The notes: generated from the letters alone by a model not told the origin. Shown: positions 7,161 to 16,147, numbered from the stretch's first letter. The stretch is DNA of 64,000 nt from Rahnella laticis (GCF_015644585.1 NZ_JADOBI010000004.1:124001-188000), one strand, 5' to 3'. Made by a program: numbers and translations.

Positions 7161-8015
7161 ATGTCTCTTTACAGCATCGGCGAAGTCGCCCGAATTTGTG
7201 GTATCAACCCGGTCACGCTTCGCGCATGGCAACGCCGCTATGGCTTGCTTAAACCGCAGCGCACCGAAGGCGGCCACCGCCTCTTTAACGATGATGATCT
7301 CGACACCATCCGCACCATTCTGGGCTGGATCAATCGCGGCATTCCCGTCGGCCAGGTGAAATCCCTGCTGGAAGGCAAAGTCGAGGCATTACCCGGCGGC
7401 TGGTCGCAGGGGGAACACCGTCTTCTGACCGCACTTCAGGACGGACGCAGCAACAAAGTGCGTCAGCTGATTATCGAACTGGGCCGGGAATATCCGGCGG
7501 CCTCGTTTGTGAATAATATTTTGCGCCCGTTGCGTAAGCGTCTGAGTTCCGGCGATTCACGGCTGCTGATGATGCGCAGCCAGCTCGACGGGCTGATCAT
7601 CGAGCACGCGGTCATGTGCATGAATGCCGCGCGTAAACGGCCGGGAACCCCGGCAACGCTGACCGGCTGGGGGCACACCGACAGTACCGAGCTGTGGCTC
7701 GAAGCCATTGTGCGTTGCGAAGAAGGTATGCAGGTTGAAATCCTGCCGGTTCCGCTGGATGAGCCGCATCTGGAAAACCTCAGCGGCTCGCAAATATTGT
7801 TGTGGTCGGAAGGCAAGCTCACGCAGATCCAGCGCCAGCGGCTTCTGAACTGGGTGGAACAAGGGCTTTCGATCATTCTTCTGGGCAGCTCGGCGGTTAT
7901 TCTCAGCGCCGGAGAAGATGAATCTCACGAAGACCCTGAGCCGGCGCTTTTACCGCATGACGAAAGTCACACCATTCTTCAGATGGTGCCTGTGCGCAAA
8001 GAAGGAAAAAAATAA
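7161..8015 (+). CDS. mlrA: MlrA/LitR-like MerR-family regulator
   Basis: Protein of 284 residues. The N-terminal winged helix (SIGEVARICGINPVTLRAWQ, then RRYGLLKPQR and GGHRLFNDDD) is nearly the same as E. coli MlrA as I recall it; the C-terminal half is a diverged sensor domain of the B12-binding-like kind. The frame is open from TTG 7149, but ATG 7161 matches the family start. Placement upstream of yohO-yehW agrees with E. coli gene order. Here the next gene starts on its stop codon (TAATG) and leads into the CFA-type cluster, so this copy probably controls that cluster rather than, or besides, csgD. The length exceeds E. coli MlrA (243) by about 40 residues. Confidence 0.78.
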   Translation: MSLYSIGEVARICGINPVTLRAWQRRYGLLKPQRTEGGHRLFNDDDLDTIRTILGWINRGIPVGQVKSLLEGKVEALPGGWSQGEHRLLTALQDGRSNKVRQLIIELGREYPAASFVNNILRPLRKRLSSGDSRLLMMRSQLDGLIIEHAVMCMNAARKRPGTPATLTGWGHTDSTELWLEAIVRCEEGMQVEILPVPLDEPHLENLSGSQILLWSEGKLTQIQRQRLLNWVEQGLSIILLGSSAVILSAGEDESHEDPEPALLPHDESHTILQMVPVRKEGKK

Positions 8016-8467
8016 TGATTAAACATTTTCCTGAGCCCGCCATTGCTCCCGACGTTTTGTCGCGACTTTGCGAATTTTATCATCAGCTCGAGATGAGCCA
8101 GCTGCCGCAGCTTTCACGCATCTATCACCCGCATGTGGTGTTTATCGATCCGGTTTCGCATTACGACGGCGTGGACGCGCTCGAGCGCTATTTCTCGCAG
8201 TTGCTCAGGAAAGTGAATTATTGCCGCTTTGAAATTCAGCCCCCGCTGTTGCAGGGCGACGAAGCGTCCCTGTTCTGGCAGATGGAGTTTTCCCATCCTG
8301 CACTAAAAAAAGGCCAGCCGATGTTTCTGCACGGCGCAAGCCATATCCGCCTGAGCGATAACCGCGTGATTTATCAGCGCGATTATTACGACCTCGGCGC
8401 GATGTTGTATGAGCATCTGCCGGTGCTCGGCGGCGCCGTCCGCGTCGTCAAAGCCAGGTTGAAATAA
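8015..8467 (+). CDS. SnoaL/NTF2-like small protein of the lipid cluster
   Basis: Protein of 150 residues with an NTF2/SnoaL-like pattern: helical N-terminus, then YHPHVVFIDPVSHYDG near residues 33-48 and alternating strands to the end. No catalytic set can be assigned. The ATG shares one base with the stop of the MerR gene, and its own stop overlaps the next start in the same TAATG manner, so the genes are translationally coupled. Such a protein is a regular member of clusters with an SDR, a flavin amine oxidase, DUF1365 and a CFA-like methyltransferase; it may bind the lipid intermediate (inference). Confidence 0.75.
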   Translation: MIKHFPEPAIAPDVLSRLCEFYHQLEMSQLPQLSRIYHPHVVFIDPVSHYDGVDALERYFSQLLRKVNYCRFEIQPPLLQGDEASLFWQMEFSHPALKKGQPMFLHGASHIRLSDNRVIYQRDYYDLGAMLYEHLPVLGGAVRVVKARLK

Positions 8468-9183
8468 TGCGCCGCGTTCTGATTACCGGTGCCAGTTCAG
8501 GTATCGGAAAACAGCTGGCACAGGATTATGCCGCCGAAGGCTGGGAAGTGACGGCGTGCGGGCGCAGCCTGGAAAAAATCCTCAGCACGGCAGCCGCCAG
8601 TCCGCTGATTATTCCGCTGTGTTTTGATATCACCGATTTGACCGCCACGCGTCAGGCGTTACACGACGTACAGGCCGATTTAGTGATTCTGTGCGCCGGA
8701 ACCTGTGAATACCTGGATAACGGCGTAGTGGAGGCCGAAAAAGTTGCCCGCGTGATGAACGCCAATTTTATCGGCCCGGTCAATTGCCTGGACGCCCTGC
8801 TGCCGGGTTTAGCAGCCGGAAGTCGCGTGGCGATCGTCGGTTCCACCGCCTGGCTTTTACCCTTTTCGCGCAGTGAAGCGTATGGCGCATCGAAAGCCGC
8901 ACTGGCCTTTTTCGCACGTTCACTGAGCGTCGATCTGGCTCCGCGCCAGATTCACATTTCGCTGATCCAGCCGGGATTTGTGGAAACACCGCTGACGGCA
9001 CGGAACAATTTTCCGATGCCGATGATGGTGACCGTCACGCAGGCTTCTCAGCACATTCGAAAAAAACTGGCGCGCGGTGCCAGTGAAATTGCATTCCCGC
9101 CGCTTTTTGCCGGTTTCCTCAGGGTGGCGTCTTTGCTGCCGGTGAGCCTGCAAAAATGGTTATGTCGGAAAATGGTGAAATGA
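8467..9183 (+). CDS. Short-chain dehydrogenase/reductase
   Basis: Classical SDR of 238 residues with nucleotide motif TGASSGIG at residues 7-14, a CAG box in place of NNAG (about 76-78), and catalytic Ser with YGASK (Tyr and Lys) near residue 140. The C-terminal end (about 195-238) is hydrophobic and basic, suggesting membrane association. It likely uses NAD(P)H to reduce or oxidise a lipid-derived carbonyl or hydroxyl. The start ATG sits in TAATG with the preceding stop; the next gene starts 1 bp after the stop. The substrate is unknown. Confidence 0.85.
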   Translation: MRRVLITGASSGIGKQLAQDYAAEGWEVTACGRSLEKILSTAAASPLIIPLCFDITDLTATRQALHDVQADLVILCAGTCEYLDNGVVEAEKVARVMNANFIGPVNCLDALLPGLAAGSRVAIVGSTAWLLPFSRSEAYGASKAALAFFARSLSVDLAPRQIHISLIQPGFVETPLTARNNFPMPMMVTVTQASQHIRKKLARGASEIAFPPLFAGFLRVASLLPVSLQKWLCRKMVK

Positions 9184-9184
9184 A

Positions 9185-10540
9185 ATGACAATAAAAGTGG
9201 CGATCGTGGGAAGCGGCATTTCTGGCCTGAGCTGTGCGTGGATGCTGGCGAAAAGCCAGCCCGGCTGCGAGATCACGGTTTTCGAATCGTCGGCAACGTT
9301 AGGCGGGCATACTGCCACGCAGGACGTGACTTCAGACGGCAAAGCCTACGCCATCGACACCGGTTTTATTGTCTACAACTCGCGGACGTATCCGCATTTC
9401 ATCGCCCTGTTGCGCGAGCTGGGCATTGAAGGCCAGCCGACGGAAATGAGTTTTTCCGTGCGCAATCCGGCCAGCAAGCTTGAATATAACGGGCATTCGC
9501 TCAACAGCCTGTTTGCCCAGCGCCGCAATCTTTTCAGGCCTCAGTTCTGGCGCTTTATTTTCGAGATCCTGCGCTTTAATAAACTCTGCAAAGCGCGCCT
9601 GCTGAACCCGCACAATGACGAAGATACGCTGGCCGATTTGCTCGATCAAAATGGCTTTTCGCCGTTTTTCGCACTGCATTATGTGTTGCCGATGGGTGCC
9701 GCGATCTGGTCGTCCTCGCTGGGCGATATGGCGAATTTTCCGCTGTCGATGTTCCTGAGATTCTTTGATAACCACGGGCTGCTTGATGTGACAAACCGTC
9801 CGCAATGGATGGTGGTGCCGGGCGGTTCGCGGGAATATATCCGCCGCTTGCAGGCGCGGTTACCGGCCAGCGTGAAACTGCTGACGGGTGCGCCGGTGAC
9901 TCAGGTCATCCGTTCGTCCTGCGGTGTGGTCGTGCATTCCGCGCAGGGTGAGGCACATTTCGACCAGGTCATTTTCGCCTGCCATTCTGATGAAGCACTG
10001 GCGATTTTGGGCGAACAGGCGACGGCTGACGAACGAGACATTCTCGGTGAGCTGCCTTATCAGGCTAACGACGTGATTCTGCATACCGATACCCGCCTGC
10101 TGCCGCGTGAAAAACGTGCCTGGGCGAGCTGGAATTATCAGTTGCCGAATACAATCGGCGACGCCCTGCGCGGCGACATGCGCGATGGCAATCCGTCAAA
10201 CACGCGCCGCGCCAGCGTGACGTACAACATGAACATCTTGCAGGGGCTGGACGCACCGAAAACCTTCTGCGTTTCGCTCAATCCGCTCACGCCGGTTGAC
10301 GGCAGCAAAGTCCTGTTCCGCGCGACCTATATGCATCCGGTGCTGAACGTCGCCAGCCATCACGCGCAGCAGCAGCGTTACCGCATCAACGGCGTCAACC
10401 GCACCTGGTTCTGCGGCGCTTACTGGTACAACGGTTTCCATGAAGACGGCGTCAACAGCGCCCGCGACGTGGCCGAACAGCTGGCCTTGCAACTTGAACG
10501 CGAAGACACCGCCGGACAGGCCGAACGGGAGGCGTCATGA
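9185..10540 (+). CDS. FAD-dependent flavin amine oxidase-like desaturase/oxidoreductase
   Basis: Protein of 451 residues with an N-terminal Rossmann FAD motif, VAIVGSGISGLSCAW (5-19), then the glutamate-ending strand TVFES and the GGHT loop. The C-terminus has WFCGAYWYNGFHEDG, the flavin-contacting end of this group of NAD(P)-binding Rossmann-like amine oxidases. Relatives sit beside CFA-like methyltransferases; in Rhodobacter sphaeroides a flavoenzyme of this kind takes part in furan fatty acid formation. Oxidation of a methylated acyl chain is therefore a reasonable guess. It overlaps the DUF1365 gene by 4 bp (ATGA). Confidence 0.82.
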   Translation: MTIKVAIVGSGISGLSCAWMLAKSQPGCEITVFESSATLGGHTATQDVTSDGKAYAIDTGFIVYNSRTYPHFIALLRELGIEGQPTEMSFSVRNPASKLEYNGHSLNSLFAQRRNLFRPQFWRFIFEILRFNKLCKARLLNPHNDEDTLADLLDQNGFSPFFALHYVLPMGAAIWSSSLGDMANFPLSMFLRFFDNHGLLDVTNRPQWMVVPGGSREYIRRLQARLPASVKLLTGAPVTQVIRSSCGVVVHSAQGEAHFDQVIFACHSDEALAILGEQATADERDILGELPYQANDVILHTDTRLLPREKRAWASWNYQLPNTIGDALRGDMRDGNPSNTRRASVTYNMNILQGLDAPKTFCVSLNPLTPVDGSKVLFRATYMHPVLNVASHHAQQQRYRINGVNRTWFCGAYWYNGFHEDGVNSARDVAEQLALQLEREDTAGQAEREAS

Positions 10541-11253
10541 ACAGCACGTTGTACGTCGGCACCGTGCGCCACCGGCGGTTTACGCCGGTCGAGCACCGTT
10601 TCGATTACGACATTTTCATGCCGCTGATTGATCTCGATGAGCTGGAACAACTGCCTGCACTCGGCGTAAAGCTGGAACGTTTTTCGCCGGCCAGCTTTCG
10701 CCGAAAAGACTATCTGGGCGGCGGCGACATCAAAACCAAAGCGCAGGACAGAATTGCCGAACTGACCGGCGATCGCCCCGACGGACGGGTAATGTTGCTT
10801 TGTCAACTGTGTTATTTCGGCTGCTATTTCAATCCGGTCAATTTCTACTACCTTTATGATAAGACCGGAATTTTGCGCTGGATGCTGGCCGAGGTGCGCA
10901 ACACGCCCTGGAATGAACGCCACACCTACGCCGTGCTGCCCGACGGTTCGCAACCGGTCCCGAAAGCCTTCCATGTGTCGCCCTTTAATCCGATGGACAT
11001 GGTCTATCACTGGCGTCTGACACCCCCGGGAAAAGAATTACACATCACTATCGAAAATCACCGTAAAGAACGTGAATTCGATGCTGCCCTGTCGCTGACC
11101 GCCCGCCCGCTCACCCGCGACGCGTTGCGCCAGCAATTGTGGCGGCTGCCTGTCATGACCGCAAAAACCGCCCTGACCATTTACTGGCAGGCGGTAAAAC
11201 TGTGGCTCAAACGGGCACCCATTTATTCTCATCCTCCTGTTGATAAGGACTGA
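10537..11253 (+). CDS. DUF1365 family protein
   Basis: Protein of 238 residues. The start LYVGTVRHRRFTPVEHRFDY and the central FGCYFNPVNFYYLYD (about 91-105) are hallmarks of DUF1365. The biochemical role is unknown. It almost always accompanies the flavin amine oxidase and the CFA-like methyltransferase, and here is coupled to both by a 4-bp overlap upstream and a 2-bp gap downstream. No signal peptide or clear membrane segment is seen, so a cytosolic partner or chaperone-like role in acyl-chain modification is possible, but this is guesswork from context. Confidence 0.85.
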   Translation: MNSTLYVGTVRHRRFTPVEHRFDYDIFMPLIDLDELEQLPALGVKLERFSPASFRRKDYLGGGDIKTKAQDRIAELTGDRPDGRVMLLCQLCYFGCYFNPVNFYYLYDKTGILRWMLAEVRNTPWNERHTYAVLPDGSQPVPKAFHVSPFNPMDMVYHWRLTPPGKELHITIENHRKEREFDAALSLTARPLTRDALRQQLWRLPVMTAKTALTIYWQAVKLWLKRAPIYSHPPVDKD

Positions 11254-11255
11254 TC

Positions 11256-12488
11256 ATGAGCCAACCCGAAGTGCAACTCGCCCGCGAAGGGGCGATGAAC
11301 CGGCGCAGCAAGGCTGCACGCGCACTGATTCTCGGCGTATTAAAAAATCTGAATGGCGCAGGGTTAACGCTGCGTGAACCGGGTGAAGAGGCGGTCTTTT
11401 TTGGCGACGCGGCGGCCCCTTTGCAGGGCGAAATCGAAGTCCACAATCTGCGGGCTTACCGGCGGGTTTTGCTCGGCGGAAGTATCGCGGCAGGCGAAAG
11501 TTTTATTGATGGCGACTGGACGACGCCCAATCTGACGGCGGTTCTGCAACTGCTGGCTGAAAACATGAAGCTGGTGGATAAAATCGAAGCGCGGCTGAGC
11601 TGGCTGAGTACGCCGCTGAACAAGCTGATTCACTTATTCCGCCGCAACAGCCCGACGCAGGCACGCAAAAATATCTCCGCGCATTACGATCTCGGCAACG
11701 ATTTTTATCAGGGTTTTCTGGATGAGCAAATGCTCTATTCATCCGCCTGGTATCAGACCCCGCAGATGTCGCTCGAACAGGCGCAGGAAGCCAAAATGCG
11801 CCGTTTGTGCGAGCAACTGCAACTGCATGCGGGCGACCATCTGCTGGAAATCGGCACCGGCTGGGGCGCGATGGCAGAGTTTGCCGCGCGGGAGTACGGC
11901 TGCAAAGTCACCACAACCACCATTTCCCGCGAGCAGTTTCAGTACGCCCGCGATCGTATTGAGAAAGCCGGACTGAGCGACCGCGTCACCGTCCTGTTTG
12001 AAGATTACCGTTCCCTGCGCGGCCAGTTTGACAAACTGGTTTCCATCGAAATGATCGAAGCCGTCGGGAAACGCTATCTTTCCACTTTCTTCAAACGCTG
12101 TAACGCCCTGTTAAAACCGCAGGGACGGCTGGCGATCCAGGCGATCACCATTGCCGATCAACGTTATGCCAGCTACAGCCGCAAGGTCGATTTTATCCAG
12201 CGCTACGTTTTCCCCGGTGGCTTTCTGCCGTCCGTCACCGCCATGAATGAAACCATGACCCGGTATACCGGGCTGGTGGTACGTGACCTGTTCGACATCG
12301 GTTTTGATTACGCCCGCACGCTGCACGAATGGCGCGAACGGGTACAGCGTTACTGGAATGCCCAACCGGACGGCGTTCAGGACGAACATTTCCGCCGCCT
12401 GTGGCTGTTTTATCTGTGCTACTGCGAGGCCGGATTCCGCGCCCGCACCATCAGCACCGTGCAGCTTATCGCCGAGCGACGCGGATGA
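11256..12488 (+). CDS. CFA-synthase-like S-adenosylmethionine methyltransferase
   Basis: Protein of 410 residues of the cyclopropane-fatty-acid synthase family, acting on unsaturated acyl chains of membrane phospholipids. It has NISAHYDLGNDFY (about 143-155), the SAM motif LEIGTGWG (about 197-204) and SIEMIEAVG (active-site Glu region). Where E. coli Cfa has LLHTIG with its bicarbonate-binding His, the aligned stretch here reads LAIQAIT, with Gln295 in that place (my alignment from memory). The product may thus be a methylated rather than cyclopropanated chain, as for UfaM-type enzymes. It overlaps the next gene by 4 bp. Confidence 0.85.
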   Translation: MSQPEVQLAREGAMNRRSKAARALILGVLKNLNGAGLTLREPGEEAVFFGDAAAPLQGEIEVHNLRAYRRVLLGGSIAAGESFIDGDWTTPNLTAVLQLLAENMKLVDKIEARLSWLSTPLNKLIHLFRRNSPTQARKNISAHYDLGNDFYQGFLDEQMLYSSAWYQTPQMSLEQAQEAKMRRLCEQLQLHAGDHLLEIGTGWGAMAEFAAREYGCKVTTTTISREQFQYARDRIEKAGLSDRVTVLFEDYRSLRGQFDKLVSIEMIEAVGKRYLSTFFKRCNALLKPQGRLAIQAITIADQRYASYSRKVDFIQRYVFPGGFLPSVTAMNETMTRYTGLVVRDLFDIGFDYARTLHEWRERVQRYWNAQPDGVQDEHFRRLWLFYLCYCEAGFRARTISTVQLIAERRG

Positions 12489-12979
12489 AATCGTGGCGCT
12501 TCTGGCTGCTGACGCTGGGCTTTGATGCCTGGTGGACGCTGGCCGTCTGGGGGCGCGACCGGTTTATTGTTTTTCTGCTGATCAGCAGTTTTCTGATGCT
12601 GGCGTTCACGCCTTCGCCCCGCCGCTTATGGGTGGCGGTCGCCTGCACGCTGGGCATCATGCTTGATTCGCTGTGGTGCATTTTCGGCCTGTTTGAATTT
12701 ACGGATTCGCAGGCCGTTCCGCCGTGGATGATGGCGCTCTGGCTGGGGTTCAGCGCGTGGTGGCTGTGGCTGCTTGGCGTAATACGTCTCGCGTGGCACT
12801 GGCTGATCCCGCTTGGCGCGGTCAGCGGGCCGCTGGCGTATTTCCTCGGTATGCAGCTTGGCGCAATGCAGCTCATCGCCGCACCGGTTTACGTCTGGCT
12901 GGCACTCGCCGCCGGATGGGCCGTCTTCCTGCCACTGGTAAGCCTGCCGGTATTGTTGCGTAACGTGCGGAGAACCTGA
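12485..12979 (+). CDS. DUF2878 family membrane protein
   Basis: Inner-membrane protein of 164 residues with four to five hydrophobic segments rich in Trp (WWTLAVWG, AWWLWLLGV). It matches the DUF2878 pattern in size and composition. ATG 12485 lies inside the CFA gene end (ATGA overlap); the frame is open upstream but those codons overlap the CFA gene. The following gene starts in TGATG. No function is known; the place in the operon suggests help with lipid substrate access or export. Confidence 0.72.
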   Translation: MKSWRFWLLTLGFDAWWTLAVWGRDRFIVFLLISSFLMLAFTPSPRRLWVAVACTLGIMLDSLWCIFGLFEFTDSQAVPPWMMALWLGFSAWWLWLLGVIRLAWHWLIPLGAVSGPLAYFLGMQLGAMQLIAAPVYVWLALAAGWAVFLPLVSLPVLLRNVRRT

Positions 12980-13506
12980 TGAAACGTTTTTTACTGCTGG
13001 CAATCCCGCTGCTGCTTTCATTCTCCACCCTCGCCGCCACACCCTGGGATCACTGGCGGCAGGTCGGGCGCGCCACGCTGAGCTGGGGGCCGTTTGAGGT
13101 TTACAACTCAAAGCTGCTGACGCCGGAAGGCCATTATCAGGCGCAAAAATGGCCGCAGGCGTTAGTGATCGACTACCTGCGCAGCATTGATCGCGAGGAG
13201 CTGACCAAAGCCACGGAAGAGCAATGGCAGGCACTCGGACTGCTGGAACAGGCACGGAAAAATGACTGGCTGAACCGCGTTGAAAAAATCTGGCCGGACG
13301 TCAGTAACGGCAGCGAAATCGTTTTTCTGGCTGATAAGAACGGCGGCCAATTTTACAGCCGGGCGCCAAACAGTGTGCTGATTCAACCCATCGGCGAACC
13401 GTTCAACCCGGCGTTTCGCGACGCATTCCTGGCCATCTGGCTTTCACCGGCCACGCAATATCCTGATTTACGCAGCAAGCTTATCGGCGCGACGGCGTCC
13501 GATTAA
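12979..13506 (+). CDS. Exported chalcone-isomerase-like protein
   Basis: Predicted periplasmic protein of 175 residues. A clear signal peptide (KRFLLLAIPLLLSF, cleavage after STLAA near residue 20) precedes a domain starting TPWDHWRQVGRATLSWG, typical of bacterial chalcone isomerase-like (CMI) proteins, which may bind fatty acids. The catalytic residues of plant enzymes cannot be assigned. The ATG overlaps the DUF2878 stop (TGATG). It follows the lipid-modifying enzymes, so binding of a modified fatty acid or by-product in the periplasm is plausible but unproven. Confidence 0.75.
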   Translation: MKRFLLLAIPLLLSFSTLAATPWDHWRQVGRATLSWGPFEVYNSKLLTPEGHYQAQKWPQALVIDYLRSIDREELTKATEEQWQALGLLEQARKNDWLNRVEKIWPDVSNGSEIVFLADKNGGQFYSRAPNSVLIQPIGEPFNPAFRDAFLAIWLSPATQYPDLRSKLIGATASD

Positions 13507-13527
13507 TGTTCACCGACCGGAGGTTTT

Positions 13528-14064
13528 ATGACTGCCCTGCGCAAAATGCTTCTTCCCTTTCTGGCGGCCTGCGCGCTGCTGCTGACCAGTTGCAGTGCCA
13601 GCATCAAAGATTATGCGCAAACGCAGCCATCGCTGGATATCTTCACCTATTTTGCCGGTGATACCGTGGCATACGGCATGGTGCAGGATTACAGCCATAA
13701 ACAGACCCGGCGTTTTACCGCCAAAATTCATGGTGACGTGGTGGCGGATACGCTGACGCTGCACGAGGATTTTGTGTATGACGACGGCGAGAAACAGACC
13801 CGCGTCTGGCGCATCCGCAAACTCGCGGACGGCCGTTATACCGGTACGGCGGGTGACATTATCGGCACCGCGACCGGGCAATCGGCGGGGAATGCGTTCA
13901 ACTGGAAATATGTAATGGACGTAAAATCAGGCGGCAGCACGTACCGCCTGACCTTCGACGACTGGATTTACCAGCAGGACGAACAGCATCTGTTTAACGT
14001 CACGTCGCTGAGAAAATTCGGCGTCGAAGTGGCGCGGGTGACGCTGTTCTTTGAGAAGAAGTGA
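13528..14064 (+). CDS. DUF3833 lipoprotein
   Basis: Predicted lipoprotein of 178 residues. The signal peptide ends in LLTSC (lipobox, Cys near residue 22), followed by Ser, compatible with outer-membrane sorting. The body is beta-rich (FAGDTVAYGMVQD, GDVVADTLTLHEDFVYDDGE, WRIRKLADGRYTGTAGD), the DUF3833 pattern. It starts 21 bp after the preceding gene with GGAGG upstream and ends the cluster begun by the MerR regulator. It converges on yedA with a 5-bp gap. Confidence 0.82.
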   Translation: MTALRKMLLPFLAACALLLTSCSASIKDYAQTQPSLDIFTYFAGDTVAYGMVQDYSHKQTRRFTAKIHGDVVADTLTLHEDFVYDDGEKQTRVWRIRKLADGRYTGTAGDIIGTATGQSAGNAFNWKYVMDVKSGGSTYRLTFDDWIYQQDEQHLFNVTSLRKFGVEVARVTLFFEKK

Positions 14065-14069
14065 GGGTG

Positions 14070-14987
14070 TTAAATCTTCACCTCTTTAATCACCGTTTTG
14101 CGGCGGCCGAAGACGAATTTACCCAGCGTCACCAGCAGAACGGCGCAAAGAATGACGCCTAACGCGACCCATTCGACCGGCGAAAGGGATTCACCGGCGA
14201 AGCCGATACCCAGCAAAACGGCGACTATCGGGTTCACATAGGCATAGCTGGTGGCGACGGCCGGACGCACGGTTTTCAGCAGGAACATGTACGCGCTGAT
14301 GGCAATCATCGAGCCGAAAACCACCAGATAACCCAGCGCCAGAAAACCGCTCAGTTTTGGCGCGGCAGCAAGATGTTCACCGCTGATACGGCTGGCAACC
14401 AGCAAGACCACGCCCGCAATAATCATTTCCGCCGCACCGGCCATCAGGCCAACCGGAAGCGTCAGCCGCGAACTCCACACCGAACCAAACGCCCAGCTCA
14501 GCGAGGCCAGCAAAATCAGCGCCGCGCCCCACGGGTTTCCTTCCAGATTGCTGCCGGTATTGAGCAGCACAATCCCGAACAGGCCGATAGCCACGCCGGT
14601 CCATTCCAGACGGCTGTTGGGCATTCCCCACAGACGGCTGAAACACAGCGTAAACAGCGGAACGGTGGCGACCATCACTGCGGCAATGCCCGACGGCACC
14701 TGCATATGTTCGGCGACTGTCACCAGACCGTTACCGACAGAGAGCAGCAAAATGCCCACCGCACCGGCGGCCATCCACTGTTTCAGCGTCGGCACTTTAT
14801 GCCCGCGCAGCAGCAAAAACGTGAACATAATGCATCCGGCAACAAAGAAACGCAGCCCGGCCATCATCAGCGGCGGCCAGCTTTCCACGCCCACGCGGAT
14901 CACGAAATAGGTAGAACCCCAGATAAAATACAGCGCAAACAGTGCTGCGATTAACGGCAGCAGGGAACGGGTCACAGAGGCAGTCAT
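14070..14987 (-). CDS. yedA: YedA-like EamA/DMT family exporter
   Basis: Inner-membrane protein of 305 residues with ten hydrophobic segments in two EamA repeats. ALYFIWGSTYFVIRVGVESW near residues 18-37 and AVATSYAYVNPIVAVLLG in the second repeat are typical; the length equals E. coli YedA. DMT members of this kind export amino acids or metabolites; the natural substrate is not known. In E. coli yedA lies elsewhere, so its place between the lipid cluster and yohO is part of the rearranged segment. Confidence 0.82.
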   Translation of the reverse strand: MTASVTRSLLPLIAALFALYFIWGSTYFVIRVGVESWPPLMMAGLRFFVAGCIMFTFLLLRGHKVPTLKQWMAAGAVGILLLSVGNGLVTVAEHMQVPSGIAAVMVATVPLFTLCFSRLWGMPNSRLEWTGVAIGLFGIVLLNTGSNLEGNPWGAALILLASLSWAFGSVWSSRLTLPVGLMAGAAEMIIAGVVLLVASRISGEHLAAAPKLSGFLALGYLVVFGSMIAISAYMFLLKTVRPAVATSYAYVNPIVAVLLGIGFAGESLSPVEWVALGVILCAVLLVTLGKFVFGRRKTVIKEVKI

Positions 14988-15211
14988 AGGAATAACTTAT
15001 TAGCGTGATAATAAAGGCAAACAGTTAACGCTATTGGCGCGATTACCGGCAAGGGAATCTGTGCGATCGCGTCAAAATGTTGCTAAAAAGTTTCTGCATA
15101 TGACAAAAAATGAGAGGCATTGGCGGTTAACGTAATTAGCGCATGAATAGTGTGTTGCCGGAGGAGGTAAACAATTTATAATTCGTCGTTCAAATTTCCG
15201 AGGTACTGCAC

Positions 15212-15388
15212 ATGAATTCGCTTGGCAAAAAATTATTTATCGCACTGTTCGGCCTGATGGCGATTGGCGCAATTGGTGGCGTGATGGTCGCAGGTTATGC
15301 GGTGGTGATTCAGGACGACGCTAAACCGGTCAGCGATAACGACGCCCCTTCCGTGATTCCGGCGCCGTCTTCGACGTCAGCGCACTGA
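15212..15388 (+). CDS. yohO: YohO-like small membrane protein
   Basis: Small gene coding for 58 residues: [10 protein letters not shown], then a single transmembrane helix (about 8-33, containing [13 protein letters not shown]) and a short acidic, Pro/Ser-rich tail ending SSTSAH. The helix closely matches E. coli YohO (35 residues) as I recall it, and in E. coli yohO also lies between mlrA and yehW. CGAGGT stands about 8 nt upstream. The tail is some 20 residues longer than in E. coli. The 3' end overlaps the end of the convergent yehW gene by 12 bp. Function unknown. Confidence 0.75.
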   Translation: MNSLGKKLFIALFGLMAIGAIGGVMVAGYAVVIQDDAKPVSDNDAPSVIPAPSSTSAH

Positions 15389-16147
15389 TTCACCGCCAGA
15401 CCGCTGCTGCCACCGTTGCAGCCAGCGGCTCCAGCGTTCAAACAGCATATCCACGCAAATCGCCAGCAGCGCGACAATCACCGCGCCCTGCAAAACATAC
15501 GCCGTATTAAAACCGCTCAGACCGATAATAATCGGCGACCCCAGGCTTGATGTCCCGACCGTTGACGCAATCGCCGCCGTCCCGATATTGATGATCACCG
15601 ACGTACGGATACCGGCAATGATCACCGGCGCAGCCAGCGGGATTTCGACTTTTCTCAGCATCTGCCAGCGGCTCATCCCGACGCCCTGCGCAATTTCGCG
15701 TGCAGACGCTGGCACCGATTCAATCCCGGCAATCGTTCCCTGCAAAATGGGCAGAAGGCCGTAAAGCACCAGCGCAATAATCGCCGGTTTTTCACTGAAT
15801 CCCATCACCGGCACCGCGACTGCCAGCACGGCGACCGGCGGAAACGTCTGCCCCATCGCCACCAGCGTTTCGACCAGCGAGCGGAATTCCTTCCCCGCCG
15901 GGCGCGTCACCCCCACGCCCGCCGCTACACCAATCATCACCGCAATCAGGCTGGAAACACCGACCAGCAAGAGGTGCGCTTCCACCAGCGAGGCGAAACT
16001 TTCCTGCTGATATACCGGTCTGCTGAGCGCGGGAAACATCCAGTGGAACAGCCCGCCGAGTGACGTCATCCCGAAAATCAGCGCCAGCAAAAGCGCCAGT
16101 ACCCAGATGAAAGGATCCGTGATAATTCGCCGTAAGACGCGCTTCAT
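15377..16147 (-). CDS. yehW: Osmoprotectant ABC transporter permease YehW
   Basis: Inner-membrane permease of 256 residues, BPD_transp_1 family of OpuC/ProW type, with about six segments and the EAA-like loop [20 protein letters not shown]. It pairs with YehY to form the channel for glycine betaine or a related solute. It is the last gene of osmF-yehY-yehX-yehW; its ATG overlaps the yehX stop by 4 bp. Relatives in E. coli and Salmonella belong to the stationary-phase/osmotic regulon with low betaine affinity. Confidence 0.9.
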   Translation of the reverse strand: MKRVLRRIITDPFIWVLALLLALIFGMTSLGGLFHWMFPALSRPVYQQESFASLVEAHLLLVGVSSLIAVMIGVAAGVGVTRPAGKEFRSLVETLVAMGQTFPPVAVLAVAVPVMGFSEKPAIIALVLYGLLPILQGTIAGIESVPASAREIAQGVGMSRWQMLRKVEIPLAAPVIIAGIRTSVIINIGTAAIASTVGTSSLGSPIIIGLSGFNTAYVLQGAVIVALLAICVDMLFERWSRWLQRWQQRSGGESVR

